A stretch of 12,394 bases of DNA from Candidatus Liptonbacteria bacterium RIFCSPLOWO2_01_FULL_53_13 (GTDB lineage Bacteria > Patescibacteriota > Minisyncoccia > UBA6257 > 2-01-FULL-56-20), in assembly GCA_001818895.1 (NCBI GenBank), contig MHLB01000002.1, positions 737 to 13,130 of the forward strand, in the 5' to 3' direction. Shown piece after piece: positions 5,826 through 11,595 of the stretch (position 1 is its first letter; each line of letters opens with the position of its first letter). The position numbers and the translations under genes were made by a program. The notes beneath the pieces are model-generated. The model was not told the DNA's origin, made no database searches, and worked only from the letters and a program-made list of their open reading frames with translations.

Positions 5826-5872
5826 ACCTGCCCGCTCGCCTCGCTGAAGTTATGGCGAAGCGGGCCGGCAAG
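5826..5872. repeat. nested palindromic repeat after the exporter gene
   Basis: CCTGC/GCAGG enclose CCCGCTCGCC (5829-5838) paired with GGCG-A-AGCGGG. Inside is a segment whose minus-strand reading, CGCCATAACTTCAGCGA, matches 16 of 17 bases of CGCCGTAACTTCAGCGA near 6689, so this is one member of a dispersed family. Confidence 0.6.
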
Positions 5873-5890
5873 CAGGAAAAAACTTGTGGA

Positions 5891-5917
5891 TTCGACAGGT
5901 TCGCCATCCTGAACGAA
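5891..5917. repeat. TTCGACAGG-type palindromic repeat
   Basis: TTCG-A-CAGG and CCTG-A-ACGAA are inverted arms around TTCGCCAT. Together with the preceding repeat it accounts for much of the 215-base gap before the 211-aa gene. Confidence 0.5.
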
Positions 5918-6001
5918 ATTGCAGGAAAATCGTCCTTTCCGCTCCGGTTTCCGCCTTCGCTCAAGAGTCTCGGTCGGGCAGGGCGTTTACTAAAAAACAT
6001 T

Positions 6002-6010
6002 TGGTCTAAT
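6002..6010 (+). promoter_or_regulatory. candidate extended -10 promoter of the 211-aa gene
   Basis: TGGTCTAAT is TG, one base, then TCTAAT (5 of 6 to TATAAT). Transcription would start near 6017, about four bases before the ATG at 6021, leaving no room for a Shine-Dalgarno. Confidence 0.4.
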
Positions 6011-6020
6011 AAAAATCCGC

Positions 6021-6656
6021 ATGGAACAAATTCCGAGCGCATACGAAGATAGTTATGAACATCTGCTTCTTGGCACCCTCGCAACGGGCGAGCGGGTGTA
6101 CGATAAACCGGAAAGCCATCTCCACGCAGGGATAGAAGGATTTGTTCGAGAATTTCTTCCAAGAATTCAAGCTTCGGGGAAAGAATTTATTGAAGCATCG
6201 TTTCGCGATCCCAGGATACGATTTCCCGCCCGTCGGGTATCCATTGATCCTGCAGTTGACGATTTATTCCTCGCACAACGCAAAGGAAGGAAGGGTTATA
6301 CCGTTTTCGTGCGAAACAGGAACCCCGGCACGACGGACAATATCGTTATCGTTTTACGTAGAAGCGACGCCTATCCGGAAGGGATAACTCCCGTGCGCGA
6401 GGGATATACTTTAGCTACGGCGTTCGCCGGAGAACAGGCGGCACGCGAGCCATGGGATCCCTGGTTTGACAAAGGCGACACTCCCGAAGAAAGAGAGCGG
6501 CGAGGCGCATTGAGGGCCGAATCGTTGCAATATTGGCGAAGCAACGCGCTCATTCCCTCTTCTCAAGAATATCCGATCATTGAGGGAAGCGAGAGGCCCT
6601 TTAGCCCCGACTTGCTTACTCAGATAATTGACGAAAGTAAAAGCATGGGGAAATAG
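6021..6656 (+). CDS. unrecognised 211-aa protein, possible RNase-toxin-like C-terminal half
   Basis: I do not recognise this protein with certainty. It is soluble-looking, with no signal peptide or membrane span. The N-terminal part contains YEHLLLGTLATGERVYDKPE (about 12-31), and the middle is basic (RRVSIDP, AQRKGRKG). The C-terminal half holds NIVIVLRRSD (about 107-116), then GYTLATAFAGEQAAREPWD (about 128-146). A strand of the IVIVL type followed by a TAF/TAY-G turn is reminiscent of Barnase-EndoU-ColicinE5/D-RelE (BECR) RNase toxins, but this is a weak visual likeness and no immunity or antitoxin gene is adjacent. It stands alone, flanked by palindromic repeats on both sides. A candidate extended -10 sits at its start codon. 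Confidence 0.7.
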   Translation: MEQIPSAYEDSYEHLLLGTLATGERVYDKPESHLHAGIEGFVREFLPRIQASGKEFIEASFRDPRIRFPARRVSIDPAVDDLFLAQRKGRKGYTVFVRNRNPGTTDNIVIVLRRSDAYPEGITPVREGYTLATAFAGEQAAREPWDPWFDKGDTPEERERRGALRAESLQYWRSNALIPSSQEYPIIEGSERPFSPDLLTQIIDESKSMGK

Positions 6657-6678
6657 GGGTTTTAGACCGCGACACACC

Positions 6679-6749
6679 GCCTTCGCTCGCCGTAACTTCA
6701 GCGAAGTCGGACCGTCGTAAAATTATGGCCTGACAAAGTCGGACTTCGC
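6679..6749. repeat. dispersed palindromic repeat before the methyltransferase-like gene
   Basis: It contains CTTCGCTCGCCGTAACTTCA followed by GCGAAG, the relative of the 5826 repeat in opposite orientation. GCGAAGTC (6701-6708) and GACTTCGC (6742-6749) also form an 8-bp perfect stem. It fills most of the 103-base gap. Confidence 0.55.
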
Positions 6750-6759
6750 CAAAACTACC

Positions 6760-7764
6760 ATGAGTTCAACCTTAGAAGGTGAAACAACATTAGGGGGCAA
6801 GAGAAAAGACATTACGCCTCTTTTTATGGAGGCAGGAATCACCGGCGATCCGGTTTCTATTATAGAGACAAAAGGCATGTATCCCTACAAGGAGAACCTT
6901 GAAGAAAACTGGGCATTTTTTACAGCGATAGGAATGAAACGTCTCAAGCGAATCTTTGAAAAAGAGGGCTACGAAGTAAAAGACATAGGCATCGTGGGAA
7001 TCTGTAGCGGGGTTGAGGGCATTGCCGTCGTTTATATCTTCAAGGATACTCTCAAGAAACTCATTGTTACCGATATTGATGCGGAAATTTTGAATGGGAC
7101 AGTTGTTAATATCGGTAACTCGGCTAAAAAATTTGGCATTGAAGTAGTTCCATTAATAGGTTCTTTTTGCGAACCAATTGAAAAAATGGGCGACGTGGTT
7201 GATTTTGTTCATGCGAATGTGCCAAACCTGCCCTCTTCCGGAACCGAAGATCTTAGTATGGGTGCAGAAAAGGGCACATTTTTACCTGCGCAACTTTACG
7301 AAGGATACAATCCGCCGGAGAAATTTTTATCTTATGCCATGGGCGCACAGTACGCGTATCTTCAAAGTGCCAGAAAAATTCTTCGCCCCGGCGGCACGGT
7401 AATCACCGAACTTGGCGGACGGATGCCGCTTAATCTGATACCCGAACTTTTTGATGAATGCGGTTTCGATTTTCAAGAAGTCTACGTCGGGTTCAAAGAA
7501 CAGACAGAGGCCTTAATCGATTTTGAGGGGTACCATAAAATCGAAGAACAATATGGCGTACTCTTTGAATTTTATTTATTTGAAGAAAGCAGAAAAGCAT
7601 TGGCTGCAACCGGTTACACAAATGCAACCTCAACTCTCTCCGGTGCTGAAATGAAGAGAATTCTTGAACCATATAAAATTTCAGCGGGTAAGGCCTTGGA
7701 ACTTTATAAACAAGGTATCGCTAGCGGCCATACCGTCCATCTTTTTAGAGGGATTAAACGCTGA
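6760..7764 (+). CDS. class I SAM-dependent methyltransferase-like protein (334 aa)
   Basis: A Rossmann-type methyltransferase fold is indicated by IGIVGICSGVEG (about 77-87; motif I, SAM-binding glycine loop), LIVTDIDAEIL (about 101-111; acidic residue after strand 2), DFVHANVPNLP (about 148-158; position of motif IV, resembling the NPPY of N- or O-methyltransferases) and KILRPGGTVITELGG (about 206-220; the usual strand-5 region). The C-terminal 100 residues (EEQYGVLFEFYLFEESRKAL onward) look like an added helical domain. The substrate is unknown: the NVPN motif would fit amino- or carboxyl-group methylation, but this is inference. No Shine-Dalgarno precedes the ATG. An APH-type protein follows after 193 bases of repeat-containing DNA. 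It may be a small-molecule modification gene. Confidence 0.72.
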   Translation: MSSTLEGETTLGGKRKDITPLFMEAGITGDPVSIIETKGMYPYKENLEENWAFFTAIGMKRLKRIFEKEGYEVKDIGIVGICSGVEGIAVVYIFKDTLKKLIVTDIDAEILNGTVVNIGNSAKKFGIEVVPLIGSFCEPIEKMGDVVDFVHANVPNLPSSGTEDLSMGAEKGTFLPAQLYEGYNPPEKFLSYAMGAQYAYLQSARKILRPGGTVITELGGRMPLNLIPELFDECGFDFQEVYVGFKEQTEALIDFEGYHKIEEQYGVLFEFYLFEESRKALAATGYTNATSTLSGAEMKRILEPYKISAGKALELYKQGIASGHTVHLFRGIKR

Positions 7765-7957
7765 TACACGAAATGGCTGATTCAAGCGAAAAAAATAATA
7801 TGTCAAAACATTTGGTGAATTCGTCTCCTTCCGCCTACGCAATTTTTCGAAAAGGGTTTCCGCATGCGAAATGGGGTCGCGCCGAAGGCGCGACACTAAA
7901 GCATTCCCCCCGCCGAATTCAAATTCCAAAATGGTTTTCCACACTCCTTACTAAAGT
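7765..7957. repeat. intergenic repeat region with GTCGCGCC-GAA-GGCGCGAC hairpin
   Basis: The perfect 8-bp hairpin at 7876-7894 has a GAA loop, like the TGGC-GAA-GCCA hairpin in the tRNA-Cys pseudogene. A 62-codon frame from 7773 runs across it but mostly translates the repeat and reaches into the next gene, so it is not called. Confidence 0.5.
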
Positions 7958-8680
7958 ATGAAAAACGAATCTTCCGAGTCTTTATTAGCGGGTGGCAGAA
8001 CCGCGACAGAAGTCGTGCGGATTGGGAATACCGTACGGCGTTCAGTCAGACCGAACTCGGAATTTAAGCATGCGCTTTTGAAACTTCTTGAAGAAAAAGG
8101 TTTTGCCCATGCTCCTCGCTTTTTAGGTATTGATGAAAAAGGACGAGAGATACTGACATTCATGGAAGGCGAAGTACACCATGGAGAAATGAGCTGGACA
8201 GACGACCAACTCGTCAAAGTTGTTCAAATGCTCAAAGGTTTTCATGACGCAACTGCCGGAAGCGGACTTGCCAAAGGAAAAGAAGTCGTCTGTCATAACG
8301 ATATTGCTCCTTGGAATACAATTCTTGAAAATGATGTGCCAACAGCCTTTATAGATTTTGACGATATTGCGCCAGGCAATCGCGCCGACGATCTCGCGTA
8401 TCTTCTTTGGACATTCTTGGAACTTGGAAGTGATGTGCCTCCAGGTGTTCAGGCGGAAAAAATACGAAAATTATCCGAAGTCTACGGATTTACTGACAAG
8501 CATGAATTGATTGATGCAATTTTAGAGCAGCAAGAGAAAATTTTAGCAAAACGAGAAGAGCTGGCGAAAAACGCTCCCGACCAAGAAGCACGCGAGTTTT
8601 CAGCTTCTCGGTTGGATATTATTCGTTCAGAGATAGAATGGGTTAAGGAGAATAGGAGTGCTTTAGAAGCCGTTTTTTAA
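7958..8680 (+). CDS. APH-family phosphotransferase-like protein (240 aa)
   Basis: It belongs to the aminoglycoside phosphotransferase/choline kinase fold. VVCHNDIAPWNTI (about 111-122) matches the catalytic loop HxDxxxxN, with His113, Asp115 and Asn120. FIDFDDIAPGNRADDLAYLL (about 131-150) supplies the metal-binding DxD, with Asp133 and Asp135. ILTFMEGE (about 65-72) matches the hinge of the family. The N-lobe is short and shows no clear strand-3 lysine (TVRRSVRPNSEF). Members phosphorylate small hydroxylated molecules such as aminoglycosides, choline, sugars or homoserine; resistance cannot be claimed from the fold. The C-terminal 90 residues are highly charged and helical. No Shine-Dalgarno is seen. 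Its stop overlaps the end of a decayed frame on the other strand. Confidence 0.8.
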   Translation: MKNESSESLLAGGRTATEVVRIGNTVRRSVRPNSEFKHALLKLLEEKGFAHAPRFLGIDEKGREILTFMEGEVHHGEMSWTDDQLVKVVQMLKGFHDATAGSGLAKGKEVVCHNDIAPWNTILENDVPTAFIDFDDIAPGNRADDLAYLLWTFLELGSDVPPGVQAEKIRKLSEVYGFTDKHELIDAILEQQEKILAKREELAKNAPDQEAREFSASRLDIIRSEIEWVKENRSALEAVF

Positions 8681-8772
8681 ATCGAGCAAGTCATTTCATT
8701 CTTATCTTTAGCTGACTTCGGCTTCGGTACCTCAAACCACTCCGGGCGTTCTTTGCAGATAACTATTAATTT
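8677..8772 (-). pseudogene. possible decayed 3' end of an unrecognised gene
   Basis: A 31-codon minus-strand frame ends at TAA (8677-8679) and reads ICKERPEWFEVPKPKSAKDK, then NEMTCSI. The composition (two Cys, Trp, Pro-Lys repeats) looks like a genuine protein C-terminus rather than chance. It is closed upstream by TAG (8773-8775), beyond which repeat DNA begins. I cannot name the family. It may instead be a shadow. Confidence 0.3.
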
Positions 8773-8778
8773 CTACGG

Positions 8779-8855
8779 TCATGCGACCACTGCTCCGCTC
8801 TCTCTGTTCGCGGGTTGCAGTCATACGACTACTGCTCGCTTGCGCGGGCAGCCAA
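8779..8855. repeat. two-unit repeat with GGTCGCATGACC-type palindromes
   Basis: The minus strand reads GAGCAGTAGTCGTATGACTG and then GAGCAGTGGTCGCATGACCG, two related direct units about 40 bases apart, each holding a small palindrome (GTC-GTAT-GAC, GGTC-GCAT-GACC). It separates the decayed frame from the XRE regulator gene. Confidence 0.55.
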
Positions 8856-8857
8856 CT

Positions 8858-9061
8858 TTATTTCTTATATTCCAATATATCACCGGGCTGACACTCCAGA
8901 GCCTTGCAGATTGCTTCCAGAGTCGATAAACGGATTGCTTTCGCCTTTCCGTTTTTCAGTATGGAGATGTTGGCCATCGTGATGCCGACTTTCTCGGCAA
9001 GCTCGGTGACGCTCATCTTCCGCTTCGCCAACATGACGTCTATGTTAATGATGATTGCCAT
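8858..9061 (-). CDS. small XRE-family (Cro/CI-type) regulator, YozG-like
   Basis: A 67-aa protein that is almost entirely one helix-turn-helix: KMSVTELAEKVGITMANISI (about 15-34) then LKNGKAKAIRLSTLEAICKA (about 35-54), ending LECQPGDILEYKK. This matches the short YozG-type regulators that are typically found beside DUF2975 membrane proteins, which is the case here. The start is seven bases after the stop of the adjacent DUF2975-type gene, so it is the last gene of that operon. It probably regulates the operon; the palindrome upstream of the first gene (10030-10041) is a possible operator. No Shine-Dalgarno is visible. Confidence 0.9.
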   Translation of the reverse strand: MAIIINIDVMLAKRKMSVTELAEKVGITMANISILKNGKAKAIRLSTLEAICKALECQPGDILEYKK

Positions 9062-9068
9062 ATATTTT

Positions 9069-9530
9069 TTACACCGTTAAATCATTTTCCGACTTCATGT
9101 CTAATCCATTCCGTACCAGTCTTTGAAGCACGGCCGCGAAGGTTGCTACTACAATCGAAGCGAGAATAAAAATCAATCCGAACCCCACTGCGCCCGGGGC
9201 GTCATCTTTGTCGGCTACGGAAACCAAGAAGGGCATGCCTGCCGCATACAAGGCGCTGATGGTGATTGCACAGTATTTTATATTCCGGAGCGCCTTAACG
9301 GATAATTCGGAGAAGGCCATGTTTCTGTCTATATTGCCTAATAGCCTCAGGGCCTGATACAGCGCCAAGAAAAACGGTATCGCCGTCACATACATAATTA
9401 TCAGAATGGGAAGGAACAACGCATCTCCCGCTTTTATCACCTCCGAAGTAAGCAAAAAACATAAAGCGAGCACTGCGATTCCGATGAGAGAGATCACCAG
9501 TTTTAAGAACAGGGTTGAACCTTTTTTCAT
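9069..9530 (-). CDS. DUF2975-type membrane protein, second copy (153 aa)
   Basis: A four-helix membrane protein (about 8-28, 38-62, 86-106, 112-134). The conserved core LALYQALRLLGNIDRNMAFS is followed by SVKALRNIKYCAI (about 77-89). This pattern, F-x-ALYQ-xx-LL-xxI followed by LR-IKYCA, fits DUF2975, a family of unknown function typically encoded beside a YozG-type regulator. It is a clear paralogue of the gene upstream: both begin MKK-S-T-x-FL and end with KSENDLTV, so a tandem duplication is evident. It starts ten bases after the stop of that paralogue and is followed after seven bases by the XRE regulator. Likely role: a small membrane sensor or permease-like partner of the regulator (inference). 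Confidence 0.83.
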   Translation of the reverse strand: MKKGSTLFLKLVISLIGIAVLALCFLLTSEVIKAGDALFLPILIIMYVTAIPFFLALYQALRLLGNIDRNMAFSELSVKALRNIKYCAITISALYAAGMPFLVSVADKDDAPGAVGFGLIFILASIVVATFAAVLQRLVRNGLDMKSENDLTV

Positions 9531-9540
9531 AAATTGTATC

Positions 9541-10017
9541 TTATACGGTTAAATCATTTTCTGATTTTAAATCCACGGCGTTTTGCAAAGTCCTTTCAAA
9601 CACCGCCGCCGCAGTGGCGATTACGATAGAAACAAAAGTAGTCACAATGCCCATGGCAATAGCCCCCGCCGCATCGTCATCGCCATGAGACATCATTATG
9701 TATAGCATTGCCATCACGATTGAGGCGCTTAATATGATTGCACAATATTTTATATTCCTTAACGCCTTCACGGAGTTTAGCGAGAATACTTTATTTTGCC
9801 CGATAAGCCCGAGCAATTTGAACGCTTGATACAGGGCGACAAAAAATGCGATAGACGCGAGGTACATATACACAATAAATGGATCGGCGTAAATACTGAA
9901 CAGGTCTAAGTTTACGGCTCTCCCCTCGGTCAAAGGAAACCGAAGCATAAGGGCAAGAGCGCCGATGCCGATAAGCACAATGACTACCTGAAGAAATATT
10001 GTTGAGCTTTTTTTCAT
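9541..10017 (-). CDS. DUF2975-type membrane protein, first copy (158 aa)
   Basis: Paralogue of the next gene. It has four membrane segments (about 8-28, 44-68, 90-110, 116-140), the core FFVALYQAFKLLGLIGQNKV followed by SVKALRNIKYCAI, and the C-terminus LKSENDLTV. The frame is open to a GTG at 10035, but the ATG at 10017 is preferred because it gives MKKSSTIFLQVVIVLIGIGA, aligning with the start of the paralogue. The first loop is a few residues longer and lies between helices 1 and 2. It is the first gene of the three-gene operon. A candidate promoter lies about 95 bases upstream, and a 12-bp palindrome sits 13 bases before the ATG. Confidence 0.83.
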   Translation of the reverse strand: MKKSSTIFLQVVIVLIGIGALALMLRFPLTEGRAVNLDLFSIYADPFIVYMYLASIAFFVALYQAFKLLGLIGQNKVFSLNSVKALRNIKYCAIILSASIVMAMLYIMMSHGDDDAAGAIAMGIVTTFVSIVIATAAAVFERTLQNAVDLKSENDLTV

Positions 10018-10029
10018 ACGATTTGTCGA

Positions 10030-10050
10030 AATCACGTGATTCTATGAATC
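10030..10050. promoter_or_regulatory. palindrome AATCACGTGATT, candidate operator
   Basis: A perfect 12-bp palindrome (10030-10041) overlaps a second inverted repeat, GATTC-TAT-GAATC (10038-10050), immediately upstream of the DUF2975 operon. Position and symmetry suit binding by the dimeric XRE protein encoded in the same operon. Confidence 0.4.
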
Positions 10051-10110
10051 ATGCCGTGCGACTTTGAGACACGGCCCGCGCCCATTATTAATAAGCGCGG
10101 CGTTTGGTTC

Positions 10111-10139
10111 AGCTTAATCTAGTCCTTATCGTTTGTCAA
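10111..10139 (-). promoter_or_regulatory. candidate promoter of the DUF2975-XRE operon
   Basis: Minus strand: perfect -35 TTGACA (10134-10139), 17-base spacer, weak -10 TAAGCT (10111-10116, 3 of 6). The spacer region also carries a direct repeat of AACGATAA with the bases upstream. The implied leader is about 85-90 bases long, containing GC-rich hairpins and the palindrome at 10030. Confidence 0.35.
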
Positions 10140-10175
10140 TATGTATTTATCGTTGCTCAAAATGGTGAAATGGAC

Positions 10176-10199
10176 TACCGCACCGCAAGCGGTGCGGTA
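10176..10199. repeat. near-perfect 24-bp palindrome
   Basis: TACCGCACCGC and GCGGTGCGGTA form an 11-bp perfect stem around AA. It lies in the non-coding stretch 10018-10454 and is one of several inverted repeats there. Also present are ACCCCGGCACCAAACC (10210-10225), imperfectly matched by GGTTGGTGCGGGGT (10310-10323), and GCCGTG/CACGGC (10053-10075). Confidence 0.65.
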
Positions 10200-10322
10200 C
10201 CTACGTCCTAACCCCGGCACCAAACCGTGCCGTACGCTCGCTTTAAACAATATTTCTGCGCACAGAATCGCCTCCGGCTCTGTTTCGTGTAGATAACTAT
10301 TTATCCTGCGGTTGGTGCGGGG

Positions 10323-10428
10323 TTTATTAAATCCCACACCGCCTCCGTACCCGCCGTCCGGCCTTCGTAGCCGAGGCTACTTCGGCGGAGTAGGCCAAGC
10401 GGCGGGCATTCGGCGGGGATTTAATAAA
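10323..10428. mobile_element. 106-bp MITE-like element with 13-bp terminal inverted repeats
   Basis: TTTATTAAATCCC (10323-10335) and GGGATTTAATAAA (10416-10428) are perfect 13-bp inverted ends. Inside are nested arms CCCGCCG/CGGCGGG, GGCCT/AGGCC and the central GTAGCC-GA-GGCTAC. It has no coding capacity and no visible target-site duplication. The AT-rich ends around a GC-rich core differ from the surrounding DNA. It could be a non-autonomous element or a large extragenic palindrome. Confidence 0.55.
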
Positions 10429-10441
10429 AGCGAAAATGGTC

Positions 10442-10450
10442 TATTATACT
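10442..10450 (+). promoter_or_regulatory. -10 region at the start of the YdeI-type gene
   Basis: Overlapping TATTAT (10442-10447) and TATACT (10445-10450) end five to eight bases before the ATG at 10455, so the mRNA is probably leaderless. No clear -35 is seen; the position is occupied by the right end of the MITE-like element. Confidence 0.4.
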
Positions 10451-10454
10451 CCAT

Positions 10455-10679
10455 ATGCCACATAAACTGCCGGCGGATTTGAAAAAAGCCCTTGCTTCAG
10501 CGCCTGCGGCGCAGGCGGCATGGGAGGACATTACGCCGCTCGCGCGCAATGAGTGGATCTGCTGGGTTACGTCCGGGAAAAAAGCGGAGACGAGGGATAT
10601 CCGCATCAAAAAGGCGCTTTCAAAGCTGAAAGGCGGGATGCGCAGGCCTTGCTGTTGGGCGGGTTGCATTCATCGTTGA
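10455..10679 (+). CDS. small YdeI/OmpD-associated-family protein (74 aa)
   Basis: It resembles the C-terminal domain of YdeI/OmpD-associated (OmdA) proteins: LPADLKKALASAPAAQAAWE (about 5-24), then the signature ITPLARNEWICWVTSGKK (about 26-43; family S..R.EWi.Wi..AKkpeTR) and TRDIRIKKALSKLKGGMRRP (about 46-65), ending with a Cys-rich tail CCWAGCIHR. Only this domain is present, so it is shorter than typical family members. Its function is not established; relatives are linked to envelope or bacteriocin-protection phenotypes by name only. The start has no Shine-Dalgarno and lies directly after a -10. A promoter repeat begins 27 bases downstream of its stop, so the next gene is a separate unit. 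Confidence 0.8.
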   Translation: MPHKLPADLKKALASAPAAQAAWEDITPLARNEWICWVTSGKKAETRDIRIKKALSKLKGGMRRPCCWAGCIHR

Positions 10680-10705
10680 AATGATCGGAATCGGCGCACA
10701 GCGTC

Positions 10706-10756
10706 CCTTGCGAGGCGGTTTTTTGGTGCTATGATGGAGGAGAGGTTGGGGCGGGA
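10706..10756 (+). repeat. 51-bp promoter-bearing repeat, copy 1
   Basis: 48 of 51 bases are identical to the copy at 11300. It contains TTGCGA (10708-10713), a 16-base spacer with six T, and an extended -10 TGCTATGAT (10727-10735), then purine-rich GGAGGAGAGG. It would drive the 157-aa gene with a leader of about 70 bases. A 5'-leader hairpin GTTTCGCC-GGA-GGCGGAAC follows at 10762-10780. Confidence 0.7.
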
Positions 10757-10810
10757 AAGAGGTTTCGCCGGAGGCGGAACGGGCGGGGGAAATATCAAAT
10801 TCATTACATT

Positions 10811-11284
10811 ATGAAAAAGCACGAACCAGATATGCCATCACCGGAAAATACTGGGGTAGCGCCAGATTTTGAGAATATAAACGTAGCGGACGAGCACCTT
10901 GATTCTTTGTTGTCACCAGAGATTAATAGAGAGATAGACCTCATTAATTCAGGCCAGCGGCCTTACTATAATTCCAGGGAGGAAGCCAATCAATCGGCGG
11001 CGCAAGCGCCAATTCCCGGTTTCGACCATATTGCCTCTTCGGTACTTTTAACTTTCACCAACGGGACTGTTTTAGAGATCATCCCAAGACAGAGAATTGG
11101 AAAAATTGAGATTGGCACCGACCCAGAGGTATTACAAAGCCTTGAGATAGAGAGCGAAAAAAAATTACCACAGAAAATAGTTGAAGCATTGTTAGAGTTG
11201 CCAGGAAAAAGTAAATACATTATTGGCGCAAAATTAGTTTACTGGCAATCATCAGAAAAATCGGGCGCGCCATCATCTCCGTGA
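10811..11284 (+). CDS. unrecognised 157-aa soluble protein
   Basis: I do not recognise a family. The N-terminal 75 residues are acidic and look disordered (MKKHEPDMPSPENTGVAPDF, then INREIDLINSGQRPYYNSRE). The C-terminal half has a compact look: SSVLLTFTNGTVLEIIPRQR (about 77-96) as a possible beta hairpin, IGKIEIGTDPEVLQSLEIES (about 97-116), then a helix KLPQKIVEALLELPGKSKYI. There is no signal peptide, membrane span or catalytic motif. It is bracketed by the two copies of the 51-bp promoter repeat, so it is a self-contained promoter-gene-terminator cassette. No Shine-Dalgarno is close to the ATG; the bases just before it are AT-rich. Confidence 0.7.
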   Translation: MKKHEPDMPSPENTGVAPDFENINVADEHLDSLLSPEINREIDLINSGQRPYYNSREEANQSAAQAPIPGFDHIASSVLLTFTNGTVLEIIPRQRIGKIEIGTDPEVLQSLEIESEKKLPQKIVEALLELPGKSKYIIGAKLVYWQSSEKSGAPSSP

Positions 11285-11292
11285 TTCCCAAA

Positions 11293-11317
11293 ACTACCTC
11301 CTTGCGAGGCGGTTTTT
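11293..11317 (+). terminator. intrinsic terminator of the 157-aa gene
   Basis: ACTACCTC (11293-11300) pairs with GAGGCGGT (11306-11313) around the loop CTTGC, 7 of 8 pairs counting one G-T, followed by TTTTT. It begins nine bases after the stop and overlaps the next promoter repeat. Confidence 0.6.
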
Positions 11318-11350
11318 TGGTGCTATGATGGGGGAAAGGTTAGGGCGGGA
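11300..11350 (+). repeat. 51-bp promoter-bearing repeat, copy 2
   Basis: TTGCGA (11302-11307), 16-base spacer, and extended -10 TGCTATGAT (11321-11329), then GGGGGAAAGG. It differs from copy 1 at three bases, all G/A changes in the purine-rich part; the promoter core is unchanged. It lies upstream of the protease operon. Confidence 0.7.
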
Positions 11351-11380
11351 CGAGCGGGTTGTTCGCCTCCGCAGACATTA

Positions 11381-11389
11381 TGGTATAAT
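11381..11389 (+). promoter_or_regulatory. second promoter of the protease operon (extended -10)
   Basis: TGGTATAAT is a perfect extended -10. Transcription would start near 11396, giving a leader of about 16 bases before the ATG at 11412. An upstream TTGTTC (11359-11364) is a weak -35 at 19 bases. Confidence 0.6.
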
Positions 11390-11411
11390 GAACCCACAGT
11401 CCACACATACC

Positions 11412-11591
11412 ATGAAGGAACAATTCTTTAAGATTTACGCGAATCTTCCCCTGAATCTGCGGGAAGAGATAATCCTTGTTTTGCCCGGGAAGGGTCCTAT
11501 CACGTGGAATGTGGCATATTTGGAAATCAACAATGATACCGAATTAGGGAAACAAATATTAGAAAAATTATTGGAACTGAAAATAATATAA
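11412..11591 (+). CDS. unrecognised 59-aa protein, first gene of the caspase-like operon
   Basis: The sequence begins MKEQFFKIYANLPLNLREEI (1-20), continues ILVLPGKGPITWNVAYLEIN (21-40), and ends with a helix through KQILEKLLELKII. It is a compact alpha/beta-looking small domain without signal or membrane segment. An upstream in-frame extension to 11325 is rejected, because it would start inside the promoter repeat and run over the TATAAT at 11384. The stop is four bases before the next start. Being co-encoded with a caspase-like protease, it may be a partner, inhibitor, substrate or sensor of the protease (inference only). No Shine-Dalgarno is seen. Confidence 0.8.
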   Translation: MKEQFFKIYANLPLNLREEIILVLPGKGPITWNVAYLEINNDTELGKQILEKLLELKII

Positions 11592-11595
11592 ATAT

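Noticed and set aside
7773..7961. 62-codon plus-strand frame
   Set aside because: It lies across a palindromic repeat and overlaps the start of the APH-type gene; there is no promoter or ribosome-binding site.
8779..8855. CRISPR-like array
   Set aside because: Only two imperfect units with internal palindromes, no regular spacers and no cas genes.
10018..10035. GTG start at 10035 for the first DUF2975-type gene
   Set aside because: The paralogue begins MKK in the position of the ATG at 10017, and the extension overlaps the palindrome.
10119..10337. 72-codon minus-strand frame
   Set aside because: It covers the 24-bp palindrome and other inverted repeats and enters the MITE-like element; the coding look is absent.
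11325..11411. Upstream extension of the 59-aa gene
   Set aside because: It would start within the -10 of the promoter repeat and run across a second TATAAT; the extension is Arg-rich and lacks the style of the rest.
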